From DATILL01 sp035476575 (lineage in GTDB: Bacteria > Actinomycetota > Actinomycetes > Mycobacteriales > JACQDL01), in the NCBI GenBank assembly GCA_035476575.1, contig DATILL010000137.1, forward strand, positions 40,236-104,235: a DNA stretch of 64,000 bases. The letters are read 5' to 3'. Position 1 is the first letter of the stretch. The number at the start of each line of letters is the position of its first letter. The notes under the pieces were generated by a model, which was given only the letters and a program-made list of their open reading frames with translations, ran no database searches and was not told the origin of the DNA. The translations under genes and the position numbers were made by a program. Positions 25,990 through 36,642 of the stretch are shown piece by piece.

Positions 25990-27489
25990 GTGACCGACCA
26001 GCCGACATCCGATCCCGTTGACGACCTGCCCGAGCAGATGCGCGTCCGCCGGGAGAAGTACGAGCGGCTGCGCGCGTCCGGCGACCCGTTTCCAGTCGGC
26101 GTGCCGCGCACCCATACGCTGGCCGGGATTCGGGCCAAGTACCCTGACCTGCCACCGGACACCCAGACCGGCGAACAGGTCGGAATAACCGGTCGTGTGA
26201 TATTTGTCCGAAACACTGGCAAGCTGTGCTTCGCGGTACTCCGCGAGGGTGGTGGCGCTGAACTCCAGGTCATGCTCAGCGTGGCCGGCGTCGGGGCCGA
26301 ATCGCTCGCCGCGTGGAAGTCCGACGTCGATCTTGGCGATCACGTATTCATCGAGGGGGAGGTCATCACCTCGCGCCGCGGCGAGCTGTCGGTGCTTGCC
26401 GGCGGGTGGCGGCTCACCGCCAAGGCACTGCGTCCGCTGCCGGTGGCGCACAAGCCGATGAGTGAGGAAACGCGCGTTCGGCAACGGTACGTCGACCTCA
26501 TCATGCGGCCCGAGGCCCGCCGCACCGTGGAGGTCCGGGCGGCCACCGTGCGGGCGCTGCGTGACTCGTTCCACCGGCGCCGGTACGTCGAGGTCGAGAC
26601 GCCGATGTTGCAGGTGCTGCATGGCGGCGCGGCGGCCCGTCCGTTCCGGACCCATATCAACGCCTACGACATGGACCTCTACCTGAGGATCGCGCCCGAG
26701 TTGTACCTCAAGCGGTGCGTCGTCGGCGGGATCGAGCGGGTTTTTGAAATCAACCGCAACTTCCGGAACGAGGGTGCAGACTCCTCCCACTCGCCGGAGT
26801 TCGCCATGCTGGAGGCGTACCAGGCGTACGGCGACTACGACACGATGGCCACGCTGACCCGCGAGCTGGTGCAGGAGGCCGCCGAGGAGGTGTTCGGCTC
26901 GACTATGGTCCGCCACGCCGACGGATCCGAGCATGACCTCGGCGGGTCGTGGCGCGCCGTCACCCTCTACGGCGTGGTCTCCGCTGCGGTGGGTGAGGAG
27001 ATCACCGTGCGGACGCCACGCGAGCGGCTCGTCTCGGTGGCGGACAAGCATGGTGTCGCGGTCGACCCCGAATGGGTCAACGGTAAGATCGTCGAGGAGA
27101 TCTTCGAGGCCCTGGTGGTGCCTGACCTGGTCGAACCCACCTTCGTCCGCGACTTCCCTGAGGACACCACGCCGCTGACCCGGTCCCATCGCGACACCCC
27201 AGGGCTGGCGGAGAAGTGGGACCTCTACGTCTGCGGGTTCGAGTTGGGCACGGCGTACTCTGAGCTGGTGGATCCGGTGATACAGCGACAACGGCTCGTG
27301 CAGCAGTCGCTACTGGCCGCAAAGGGGGACCCGGAGGCGATGCGGCTCGACGAGGACTTCCTCCGGGCGATGGAGTACGGCATGCCCCCGGCCGGGGGAA
27401 TGGGAATGGGTATCGACCGGCTGCTGATGGCGCTGACCGGCCTGGGCATCCGGGAGACGATCCTCTTCCCCCTGGTGCGCCCCGAGTAG
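25990..27489 (+). CDS. lysS: Lysyl-tRNA synthetase, class II
   Basis: A 499-residue enzyme charging tRNA-Lys. An OB-fold anticodon-binding domain occupies about residues 50-170. Class II motif 2 'FEINRNFRNEGADSSHSPEFAMLE' and motif 3 'GMGMGIDRLLMALTG' are clear. 'TPMLQVLHGGAAARPF' corresponds to motif 1 and the active-site entry. The GTG start at 25990 gives 'TDQPTSDPVDDLPEQMRVRREKY', the usual LysRS opening. Codon use has slightly more A/T at third positions than the neighbours. Position before lsr2 and clpC is as in M. tuberculosis. Confidence 0.95.
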   Translation: MTDQPTSDPVDDLPEQMRVRREKYERLRASGDPFPVGVPRTHTLAGIRAKYPDLPPDTQTGEQVGITGRVIFVRNTGKLCFAVLREGGGAELQVMLSVAGVGAESLAAWKSDVDLGDHVFIEGEVITSRRGELSVLAGGWRLTAKALRPLPVAHKPMSEETRVRQRYVDLIMRPEARRTVEVRAATVRALRDSFHRRRYVEVETPMLQVLHGGAAARPFRTHINAYDMDLYLRIAPELYLKRCVVGGIERVFEINRNFRNEGADSSHSPEFAMLEAYQAYGDYDTMATLTRELVQEAAEEVFGSTMVRHADGSEHDLGGSWRAVTLYGVVSAAVGEEITVRTPRERLVSVADKHGVAVDPEWVNGKIVEEIFEALVVPDLVEPTFVRDFPEDTTPLTRSHRDTPGLAEKWDLYVCGFELGTAYSELVDPVIQRQRLVQQSLLAAKGDPEAMRLDEDFLRAMEYGMPPAGGMGMGIDRLLMALTGLGIRETILFPLVRPE

Positions 27490-27680
27490 GTGCGCCCCGA
27501 GTTGGGCAGGGCTCCAGAGTGATGCGGCCGACAGTTGGCGGCCACCAGACCCGAGTAGGCGACCACCAGACCCGAGTAGGCGGTGCCCCAGTAGGCGTGG
27601 CGCCAGTGGCTCGGCGCAGTGCTCAACCCAGTGCTGGACCAGTCCTGGACCAGTGCTGGACCCAGTGGTTCGCGTCCAGT
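27475..27680 (+). repeat. Cluster of short tandem repeats downstream of lysS
   Basis: The gap of 308 nt between lysS and lsr2 begins with a minisatellite mosaic. A 15-nt unit covering the lysS stop (GTGCGCCCCGAGTAG, 27475-27489) is repeated at 27490-27504 with one change. A 21-nt unit starting CCACCAGACCCGAGTAGG is repeated in tandem at 27542-27562 and 27563-27583. An 11-nt unit CCAGT[G/C]CTGGA occurs three times between about 27628 and 27662. No gene is seen. The last 100 nt hold the lsr2 promoter region. Confidence 0.8.
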
Positions 27681-27739
27681 GGTGCCCCGTTTCCCGGCGC
27701 GTCCATTCGTTTGAATTCCCTTTTCCCGGCTCTTGGCTA

Positions 27740-27775
27740 TACGATGGCGTCGGTGTGCAGCCCCGGCACACCGAC
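27740..27775 (+). promoter_or_regulatory. lsr2 leader: -10-like box and perfect 10-bp hairpin
   Basis: An A/T-richer patch precedes lsr2, with a TANNNT hexamer TACGAT at 27740-27745 as a possible -10. No good -35 is seen at standard spacing. Immediately after it, GTCGGTGTGC (27749-27758) and GCACACCGAC (27766-27775) form a perfect 10-bp stem with a 7-nt loop, 22 nt before the GTG start. It could be a DNA operator or an RNA stem in the 5' untranslated region. Confidence 0.6.
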
Positions 27776-27797
27776 CTCGTTGTAGAAAGGACCTCAC

Positions 27798-28145
27798 GTG
27801 GCACAGAAGATTCAGGTGCTGCTCCTGGACGACCTCGATGGTGGAGACGCGAGCGAGACCGTTGCCTTTGGTCTCGACGGGACCAGCTACGAGATCGACC
27901 TCTCCGCCAAGAACGCTGCCAAGTTGCGCGACGCGCTCGCCGGATACGTGGGCGCCGCGCGCAAGGCTGGCCAGGCCGTCGGCCGGCCGGCCGGCCGACC
28001 CCGCTCCGGACGCGGTGGCCGTGCCGCCATGGACCGCGAGCAGGCCGCCGCCATTCGATCCTGGGCAAAGGGCAAGGGTCTGAAGGTCAGCGACCGCGGC
28101 CGTATCCCGGCCAGCATCGTCGAGCAGTACAACGCCTCGGTCTGA
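27798..28145 (+). CDS. lsr2: Nucleoid-associated protein Lsr2
   Basis: A 115-residue xenogeneic silencer that binds and bridges AT-rich DNA. The N-terminal dimerisation domain begins 'MAQKIQVLLLDDLDGGDA'. A basic Gly/Arg linker (about 57-75) follows, then the C-terminal DNA-binding domain with the minor-groove RGR motif in 'VSDRGRIPASI'. GTG 27798 has GAAAGGA upstream. It is monocistronic, ending at a strong hairpin (28160-28198). It is relevant to silencing the low-GC accessory DNA elsewhere in this window. Confidence 0.96.
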   Translation: MAQKIQVLLLDDLDGGDASETVAFGLDGTSYEIDLSAKNAAKLRDALAGYVGAARKAGQAVGRPAGRPRSGRGGRAAMDREQAAAIRSWAKGKGLKVSDRGRIPASIVEQYNASV

Positions 28146-28159
28146 GCGCGTAGGACCGT

Positions 28160-28198
28160 CCGCCGGCGGCCTCCGGAAACCTCCGGAGCCGCCGGCGG
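28160..28198 (+). terminator. Hairpin terminator after lsr2
   Basis: An 11-bp GC stem (28160-28170 with 28188-28198) continues, after a one-base bulge, into five more pairs around an AAACCT loop. There is no U-tract, as is usual in actinobacteria. It is 14 nt after the lsr2 stop. Confidence 0.8.
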
Positions 28199-28329
28199 TA
28201 TGTTGTGGGCAGCCCGCCGCATTCGGCGGGGCCCGGTCCGGCCCGGAGTGCACGGTCGCCATGCGTGTCCCGCCTGCCGCCATCTGGACGGCGCCTGGAA
28301 GATCTTGGGGGCGGCCTGGCCCCGGGCGC

Positions 28330-28381
28330 GTTCGCTCTGAGCGTACGGGCGGCGTGACCGCTGCTTTCGCTCTCGGCGTAC
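28330..28381 (+). promoter_or_regulatory. Two ClgR-type operator boxes upstream of clpC
   Basis: Two copies match GTTCGC-N5-GCG, the motif known for the Clp gene regulator ClgR. The first, GTTCGCTCTGAGCG at 28330-28343, is exact. The second, TTTCGCTCTCGGCG at 28365-28378, has one change. Both continue as TAC, and they are 35 nt apart. They lie about 240-290 nt before the clpC start in a 473-nt gap that otherwise holds only the lsr2 terminator and the clpC leader, so stress-induced control of clpC by ClgR is likely. Confidence 0.75.
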
Positions 28382-28618
28382 CCCGGAACATCGCCGCTGG
28401 CCAGGCGTTTCATCGGACGTCCGCGTGGTTTTGGACACCGGTAGGTAGGGGGTGCGTCACGCAGCGTCGCGGGCCGCGTCCCTCGAACGACGGGATGTCC
28501 CGTAGGCCACCGGGGATAGAGTGAGGTAGACAGCGGTGGCTCGGGTGTGGCGCACGTCGCACCGGGGTGGCTGTTGCCGGCCCCGCATGGTGTCGACAAG
28601 GGCACGCGAGGAGTTGAC

Positions 28619-31129
<2,511 letters not shown>

Positions 31130-31140
31130 CCAACGGCAAC

Positions 31141-31187
31141 AGTGCCCGGCTCCTCGTCCGGATGACCCGGACGAGGAGCCGGGCACT
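31141..31187. terminator. Bidirectional terminator between clpC and mutY
   Basis: A perfect 21-bp stem (31141-31161 with 31167-31187) around the loop ATGAC lies between the convergent clpC and mutY genes. It touches the mutY stop codon. It can end transcription from both sides. Confidence 0.9.
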
Positions 31188-32101
31188 CATGTTGCTGCCC
31201 GGGCCGTCGGCCCCTTCGGGCCCGGCGGCCCGCCGGGCAGCGCGAACAGGCCGTCCGGCAGCGGGTCAACCAGCCCGTCGGAGACCAGAGCGTCCAGCGC
31301 CCGGGCCCGCTGGGTGTCGTCGTGCCAGACCGCGTCCAGCGCGTCCAGAGTGACCGGCCCGGGCGCCGCGCGCAGTACGTCCATCAGCAGCCCTCGCACC
31401 TGCCGGTCGGTGCCGGCGAACCGCTGTGCCGGCCGGGTCGGTCCGTCGTACGGCGGACGCCCGGCCGCGAGCCAGCCACACCCGGAGCGGACCGGGCAGC
31501 CGGCGCACCGGGGTGCCCGCGACGTGCACACCGTCTGTCCCAGCTCCATCAGCGCGGCCGACAGCGTGGCGGCCCGAGCCGGCTCGGGCGGCAGCAGCGC
31601 CTCGACCGCGGCCAGGTCACGGGCGGTCGAGGGCGGGCCGGCGTCGCCCACGCCGCCGACAGCGCGGGCCACCACCCGCCGCACGTTGGTGTCCACCACG
31701 GGGCAGCGCGCCCCGAAGGCGAACGCGGCGATCGCCCGCGCGGTGTACGCCCCGATCCCGGGCAGCTCCAGCAGCGTGTCGACGTCGGCCGGCAGCTCGC
31801 CGCCGTGCCGCTCCACCACCGCGACCGCGCATTCGTGCAGCCGAAGCGCCCGGCGAGGATAGCCGAGCTTGCCCCACATCCGGACCGCCTCGCCGGGCGT
31901 CGCGGCGGCCAGCGCGGTGGCGGTGGGCCAGCGCGCCAGCCAGGCGTCGTACACCGGGAGGACCCGGGTCACCGGCGTCTGCTGCAACATGAGCTCGCTG
32001 ACGCAGACGGCCCATGCGCTGGCATCGGGCTGCCGCCACGGCAGCTCCCGGGCATGCTCGGCATACCAGTCGATCAGATCGTCCACGGCTATCATCGCCA
32101 T
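31187..32101 (-). CDS. mutY: A/G-specific adenine glycosylase
   Basis: Removes adenine mispaired with 8-oxoguanine. The helix-hairpin-helix 'LLELPGIGAYTARAIAAFAFG', the catalytic Asp in 'CPVVDTNVRRV', and four iron-sulfur cysteines in 'CTSRAPRCAGCPVRSGCGW' are present. 'ELPWRQPDASAWAVCVSELMLQQTPV' is the usual N-terminal motif. I place the start at ATG 32101 (304 residues). A longer frame to 32203 exists, but it would overlap the start of the divergent gene and add an unconserved Arg-rich stretch. The 8-oxoG-recognition C-terminal domain is short compared with E. coli. Confidence 0.92.
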   Translation of the reverse strand: MAMIAVDDLIDWYAEHARELPWRQPDASAWAVCVSELMLQQTPVTRVLPVYDAWLARWPTATALAAATPGEAVRMWGKLGYPRRALRLHECAVAVVERHGGELPADVDTLLELPGIGAYTARAIAAFAFGARCPVVDTNVRRVVARAVGGVGDAGPPSTARDLAAVEALLPPEPARAATLSAALMELGQTVCTSRAPRCAGCPVRSGCGWLAAGRPPYDGPTRPAQRFAGTDRQVRGLLMDVLRAAPGPVTLDALDAVWHDDTQRARALDALVSDGLVDPLPDGLFALPGGPPGPKGPTARAAT

Positions 32102-32201
32102 CGCATCCTGCCATGCGCGGCCCGCCCGCCCGGACGGCGACCGGCTGCGGCGCGGCGCGGCGCCGACATTTGTCGATGCGGGGGCGGTAGCCTCTGCGAT
32201 C

Positions 32202-32939
32202 ATGCTGCAACCGGTCGGGCCGCTGCCGCCATCTGTCTACTGGCGTCGCCGGCTGGCGGTGGCTGGCGGGTTGTTCGTCATCCTGCTGATCGGCCTGGCG
32301 ATGTGTTCAGGCAGCAGCGGAGACCCGCGACAGACTGGTGCTGTGGACTCACCCGACCTCTCGGTGCCCGTCCCGACCCGTACTCCCTCGGCGGCCATCA
32401 CGGCCTCGCCGGGTACCGCCGGTGGTCCGGCGCCTGGCCCGGCTCTGACGCCGAGCGGCCCGGCGCGCACCGGCCCGGCGCGCACCGGCCCGGCAGGCGC
32501 TGGCCCGGCAGGCAGCGGGCCGGTCCAGAACGCCCCCACCGCTGCACCACGGCCCTGCCCGGACAGTGCGATCCTGCTGGCCGTGTCGGTCGCCAAGCCG
32601 TCGTACCGCATCGGTGACACCCCTGCCCTGAAGCTGACCATCCGCAACCGGTCGGATGTCGCCTGCACCCGCGACGTGGGCGCCAGGCAGCAGCAGATCC
32701 TGGTGTACGACGGCCGGACCAGGCTGTGGTCCAGCAACGACTGCTACCCCGAGGGCGCCACGGACGTGCGGACCCTCGCGGCGGGCCAAGTCGTCAGCTC
32801 GACCGTGATGTGGTCCGGGCTCAGCTCGCAGCCAGGCTGCACCGGCGCGCGGGCCAGGGTCAAGGCGGGCACCTACCAGATCATCGGCCAGCTCGGCGGC
32901 CTGACCAGCCCGGCGGCCAAGCTCGTGCTCACCGCCTGA
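32202..32939 (+). CDS. Membrane-anchored extracytoplasmic protein (Rv3587c position)
   Basis: A 245-residue protein with a single N-terminal membrane helix (about 15-35). It continues into a Pro/Ala/Gly/Thr-rich linker with a repeated G-P-A-R-T unit (about 80-115) and a C-terminal beta-rich domain of roughly 125 residues containing four cysteines ('VACTRDV', 'NDCYPEG', 'QPGCTGA', 'PRPCPD'). This resembles DUF4232-like or intracellular-proteinase-inhibitor-like folds ('KLTIRNRSDVAC'). It occupies the place of Rv3587c between disA and mutY in mycobacteria. Function unknown; surface exposure is likely. Confidence 0.7.
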   Translation: MLQPVGPLPPSVYWRRRLAVAGGLFVILLIGLAMCSGSSGDPRQTGAVDSPDLSVPVPTRTPSAAITASPGTAGGPAPGPALTPSGPARTGPARTGPAGAGPAGSGPVQNAPTAAPRPCPDSAILLAVSVAKPSYRIGDTPALKLTIRNRSDVACTRDVGARQQQILVYDGRTRLWSSNDCYPEGATDVRTLAAGQVVSSTVMWSGLSSQPGCTGARARVKAGTYQIIGQLGGLTSPAAKLVLTA

Positions 32940-32949
32940 CCTGTTGGTC

Positions 32950-34023
32950 TCAGACGTAGCGTTCGAGGATGCTCGACTCGGCCAGCCGGGACAACCCTTC
33001 CCGTACGCTGCGCGCCCGCGCCTCGCCGACCCCGTCCACGGCCAGCAGGTCGTCGACGGTCGCGGCCAGCAGCTTCTGCAGCCCACCGAAGTGCTCCACC
33101 AGCCGGTTGACCACGTTCCCCGGCAGCCGGGGCACCTTCGCCAGCAGCCGGTACCCACGCGGGCTGACCGCGCTCTCCAGCGCCTCGGGCGTCGGCGAGT
33201 AGCCGGTGGCGCGGGCCACCAGGGTCAGGTCGAGCAGCTCGGTCGCGGAGAGCCCGTGCAGCTCGTCGAGCACCTGGTCTATGGTCTTGGGCCGGCGCCC
33301 GCCGGCCGGCATGTAGTCGCGGGCCACCAGCTCCCGCTCCTCCTCCACGCCGGCCATCAGCTCATCGAGCTGCAGCGAGAGCAGCCGCCCGTCGGTGCCC
33401 AGCTCGACGACGTAGCCTTGGATCTCGTCGGCGATCCGGCGCACCATCTCCATCCGCTGCGCCACGCTCGTCGCGTCGCGTACGGTGACCAGATCCTCGA
33501 TCTCCAACGCCGACAGGGTGCCGGCGACCTCGTCCAGCCGCAGCTTGTACCGCTCCAGGGTGGCCAGCGCTTGGTTGGCCCGGGACAGGATCGCGGCCGA
33601 GTTGTCCAACACGTACCGCCGGCCGTCGACGTACAGCCCGATGATCCGCATCGACTGGCTCACCGAGATGACCGGGAAACCGGTCTGGATGGCTACCCGC
33701 TCGGCGGTGCGGTGCCGGGTGCCGGACTCCTCCGACGGGATCGACGGGTCCGGCATGAGGTGTACGCCGGCCCGTAGGATCCGGTTGGAGTCCGACAGCA
33801 CGACGGCGCCGTCCATCTTGGCCAGCTCCCGCAGCCGGGTCGCGGAGAACTCCACATCCAGCGGGAACCCGCCGGTGCAGATCGAGTCGACAACCTGGTC
33901 GAACCCCATGATCACCAGCGCGCCGGTGTTGCCCCGCAGGATCCGCTCCAGCCCGTCCCGCAGCGCGGTGCCAGGGGCGACCTGAGCGAGCGTAGAACGC
34001 AGCTTGTCGTCTCGGTCGGGCAC
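32950..34023 (-). CDS. disA: DNA integrity scanning diadenylate cyclase DisA
   Basis: A 357-residue c-di-AMP synthase that responds to branched DNA. The DAC domain carries the DGA motif in 'AKMDGAVVLSD' and the RHR motif in 'SGTRHRTAERVA'. A helical linker follows, then a C-terminal helix-hairpin-helix domain ('LLAVDGVGEARARSVREGL'). The length is typical. It lies downstream of radA on the same strand. In mycobacteria the two genes are adjacent, while here 368 nt with a large inverted repeat separate them. Confidence 0.96.
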   Translation of the reverse strand: MPDRDDKLRSTLAQVAPGTALRDGLERILRGNTGALVIMGFDQVVDSICTGGFPLDVEFSATRLRELAKMDGAVVLSDSNRILRAGVHLMPDPSIPSEESGTRHRTAERVAIQTGFPVISVSQSMRIIGLYVDGRRYVLDNSAAILSRANQALATLERYKLRLDEVAGTLSALEIEDLVTVRDATSVAQRMEMVRRIADEIQGYVVELGTDGRLLSLQLDELMAGVEEERELVARDYMPAGGRRPKTIDQVLDELHGLSATELLDLTLVARATGYSPTPEALESAVSPRGYRLLAKVPRLPGNVVNRLVEHFGGLQKLLAATVDDLLAVDGVGEARARSVREGLSRLAESSILERYV

Positions 34024-34188
34024 GTTTGCTGCTCCTGTCTGGACGATGACGAGATCAGTCTACGGCGGTTCGTGCATCTGCACGCCCGCGTACGAACGTC
34101 AACCTTCTGATCGGACAGTCTCCTTCGGGCTGCGGTGATGTAACGGTCGGGCGCCCCGCGACCAAGTGCTGGGTGTGAGGGGCATCGC

Positions 34189-34283
34189 GGCCGAGACCCG
34201 CCCGTTGGGTTTAGGCCACGCCACTGGGAGGCTGCCGCGCCGATCGGCGTGCGGCGCGGCAGTACCCCAGTGTGGTCTCGGCC
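34189..34283. repeat. Nested inverted repeat between radA and disA
   Basis: The 368-nt gap 34024-34391 has no gene. It contains a three-tier palindrome: 34189-34198 pairs with 34274-34283 (10 bp), 34222-34228 with 34266-34272 (7 bp), and 34232-34241 with 34253-34262 (10 bp). The result is a roughly 95-nt hairpin with internal loops. Closer to radA, a 22-nt imperfect direct repeat begins CAACA (near 34340 and 34375). The element could be a small insertion (MITE-like) or a structured RNA in the radA-disA transcript. Confidence 0.7.
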
Positions 34284-34391
34284 TACAGCGTGATCCCAGG
34301 ACGGTGCTAGCCGTCAGCACGATGTGGTCCCTCAACGCCAACACCTTGCGGCCTGTTAGCTCCAGGTGGCCTGCCAACATCGTGCGGTCTG

Positions 34392-35810
34392 TCAGCCGAG
34401 TGCCATCGCGCGCAGCGCGGCCCCCAGGTCGGCCACCTCCTCGACCCGCAGCCCGGCCGGCACCGAACCACCGCCGGCCCGCCCGCCGCGGCCCGGCCCG
34501 CTGACGGTCGCTCCCCAGGCCGGCGGGACCAGCGCCCGGGTGAAGCCCAGCCGGGCGGCCTCGACCAGCCGGCGGCTCACCGCCGACACCCGGCGTACGT
34601 CGCCCGCCAGCCCGACCTCGCCCACCGCCACCAGGTCAGGTGGCAGCGGCCTGCCTCGGTACGCCGAGGCGACCGCGAGAGCCAGCGCCAGGTCCGCGGC
34701 CGGCTCGGTCACCCGCATCCCGCCCACGGTGGCGCAGTAGACGTCCTGGTCGCCGAGGCGCAGCCTGCCGTGTCGGCTCAGCACCGCCAGCACCATCGCC
34801 ACCCGGGCTGACTCCACCCCGCTGGCCACCCGCCGCGGGATGCCGTGCGCCTTGTCCACCAACGCCTGCACCTCAGCTGGCAGTGGCCGCTTGCCCTCCA
34901 CCGTCACCGTGACGCAGGTGCCGGACACCGGCTCGGTACGCCGGGACAGGAACAGCCCGGACGGGTCGGGCAGGCCGCGGATACCGGCGTCGTGCAGCTC
35001 GAAGCAGCCCACCTCGTCGGCCGGGCCGTACCGGTTCTTCACCCCGCGCACCAGCCGCAGTGTGGAGTGTCGCTCGCCCTCGAAATGCAGCACGACGTCG
35101 ACCAGGTGCTCCAGCACCCGCGGCCCGGCGATCGAGCCGTCCTTGGTGACGTGGCCGACCAGGATCGTGGCGATGCCACGCTGCTTGGCGACCGAGACCA
35201 GCGCCGCGGTGACGGCTCGGATCTGGGTGACCCCGCCGGGCGCGCCGTCCACCGCTGGCGAGCCCAGGGTCTGCACCGAGTCGACCACCAGCAGCCCGGG
35301 CCGCACCGCGTCGACGTGCCCGAGCAGCGCGGCCAGGTCGGTCTCGGCGGCCAGGTACAGCGCGGGGTGCAGGGCGCCGATCCGCTCCGCCCGCAGCCGC
35401 ACCTGGGCGGCCGACTCCTCACCTGTCAGGTACAGCGCGGTGCCCTGGTCGGCGTACCTCCGGGCCACCTCCAGCAGCAGCGTCGACTTGCCGACACCGG
35501 GCTCGCCAGCGAGCAGCAGGACCGCGCCGGGCACCAGCCCGCCGCCGAGCACCCGGTCCAGCTCGGCCACTCCGGTCGGCCGGGCCTGCGCCGCGGCCAC
35601 GTCGATCTCCTTGATCGGCCGGGCCGGGGCGCTCACCGGGCCGGCGGTCACCGCCCTCGGCCTGGACGTGCCGCAGAGTTCGGGGATCGAGCCCCAGGCC
35701 TGGCACTCCGGACAGCGGCCCACCCACTTGGGCACGGCATACCCGCACTCCTCGCAGCGGAACGCTGGTTGCTCGCGGGACTTGCCGACGGCCTTGGTCA
35801 CGCGGCACAC
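34392..35810 (-). CDS. radA: DNA repair protein RadA
   Basis: A 472-residue RecA-like ATPase that promotes branch migration. It has an N-terminal zinc finger ('CEECGYAVPKWVGRCPECQAWG'), Walker A GEPGVGKST, the RadA-specific KNRYG motif, and a C-terminal Lon-protease-like domain. GTG 35810 or the GTG three codons later (35801) are both possible starts; the latter has AGGTG upstream. In many bacteria RadA's partner DisA lies next to it, as here. lpqE is upstream on the same strand, 34 nt away. Confidence 0.95.
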   Translation of the reverse strand: MCRVTKAVGKSREQPAFRCEECGYAVPKWVGRCPECQAWGSIPELCGTSRPRAVTAGPVSAPARPIKEIDVAAAQARPTGVAELDRVLGGGLVPGAVLLLAGEPGVGKSTLLLEVARRYADQGTALYLTGEESAAQVRLRAERIGALHPALYLAAETDLAALLGHVDAVRPGLLVVDSVQTLGSPAVDGAPGGVTQIRAVTAALVSVAKQRGIATILVGHVTKDGSIAGPRVLEHLVDVVLHFEGERHSTLRLVRGVKNRYGPADEVGCFELHDAGIRGLPDPSGLFLSRRTEPVSGTCVTVTVEGKRPLPAEVQALVDKAHGIPRRVASGVESARVAMVLAVLSRHGRLRLGDQDVYCATVGGMRVTEPAADLALALAVASAYRGRPLPPDLVAVGEVGLAGDVRRVSAVSRRLVEAARLGFTRALVPPAWGATVSGPGRGGRAGGGSVPAGLRVEEVADLGAALRAMALG

Positions 35811-35844
35811 CCTAGGGTGAGGCGCTGACAGAGCCGGACGGCGC

Positions 35845-36471
35845 TCAGCCCTCCGGCGTGTCGGTGACGATCGGCGACGGTCGGGGCAGCGCGGTCAGCG
35901 GGGTCGCCACCGGCACGGTGAGGGTCAGTGCGCCGGCCCGGGCGAACACGAACGTGACCGACACGTTCTGCCCGGGCAGCAGCGTCCTGGTCAGCCCGAC
36001 CAGCGTGACCCGGCAGCAGCCGGTGCCGACCGTGCCGACGGTGACCAGCGTGCCGGGCGGGATCGGGATTGCGCCGGCGCGTGGCGCGCCCACCCCGGTG
36101 CTCGGGCCGGTGCTCGGGCCGGACGTTGCCAGCGAGGCGTTCGGGATCGGCACGATGGTCGTGGCCACGAGCTGCGTGTCGGTCGCCGTGCCCGAGCGGA
36201 CCGAGACGAGGGCGTCGGCGGTACGTCCGGTGTTGACGACGTCGAACAGCAGCGATGCCTGGTCGCCGACCGAGTACCTCCCCCTGTCTGGATAGGCCAC
36301 CCGCGCGTAGCGCACCGCGATCGGGCCAACATTGCCGGCGGCGCCTTCCACCGTGGACTTCTGGGTGGCCGTCTGGGCGGTCTGGCCGGCACTGCAGCCC
36401 GCGCCGAGCAGACCGGCGAACGCCAGCACAGCGGCACCGGCCACGCGGGCGGTACGGGTCAAGCGGCTCAC
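35845..36471 (-). CDS. LpqE-like lipoprotein
   Basis: A 208-residue exported lipoprotein with signal peptide and lipobox LGAGC (Cys at about residue 26). A beta-sandwich-like domain follows ('VRYARVAYPDRGRYSVGDQASLLFDVVNTGRTADALVSV'). It lies between carD and radA, the position of lpqE (Rv3584) in M. tuberculosis, and shares its general form. A Ser/Gly/Pro/Thr repeat near residue 120 and a Pro-rich end are visible. The role is unknown; copper-chaperone-like folds are possible but no metal motif is clear. Confidence 0.75.
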   Translation of the reverse strand: MSRLTRTARVAGAAVLAFAGLLGAGCSAGQTAQTATQKSTVEGAAGNVGPIAVRYARVAYPDRGRYSVGDQASLLFDVVNTGRTADALVSVRSGTATDTQLVATTIVPIPNASLATSGPSTGPSTGVGAPRAGAIPIPPGTLVTVGTVGTGCCRVTLVGLTRTLLPGQNVSVTFVFARAGALTLTVPVATPLTALPRPSPIVTDTPEG

Positions 36472-36642
36472 AGTGACGGACCCTCCTCGCTACGGTCCCG
36501 GTCGCGAGCATGAGGGTATCGGCCACGCCCGGCGCCTCAGTCAGCGCACCCCCGGCCAGCACCCCACCGCCCACGGCGGGCTGTACTGTCCACTATGGAC
36601 ATCAACACTGTCCACTGTGCCACTGTCCACTATGGACAACGG

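Noticed and set aside
25990..27489. lysS as a recent horizontal acquisition because of slightly A/T-richer third positions
   Set aside because: The shift is mild and uneven, and the gene holds its conserved place before lsr2 and clpC. That fits vertical descent.
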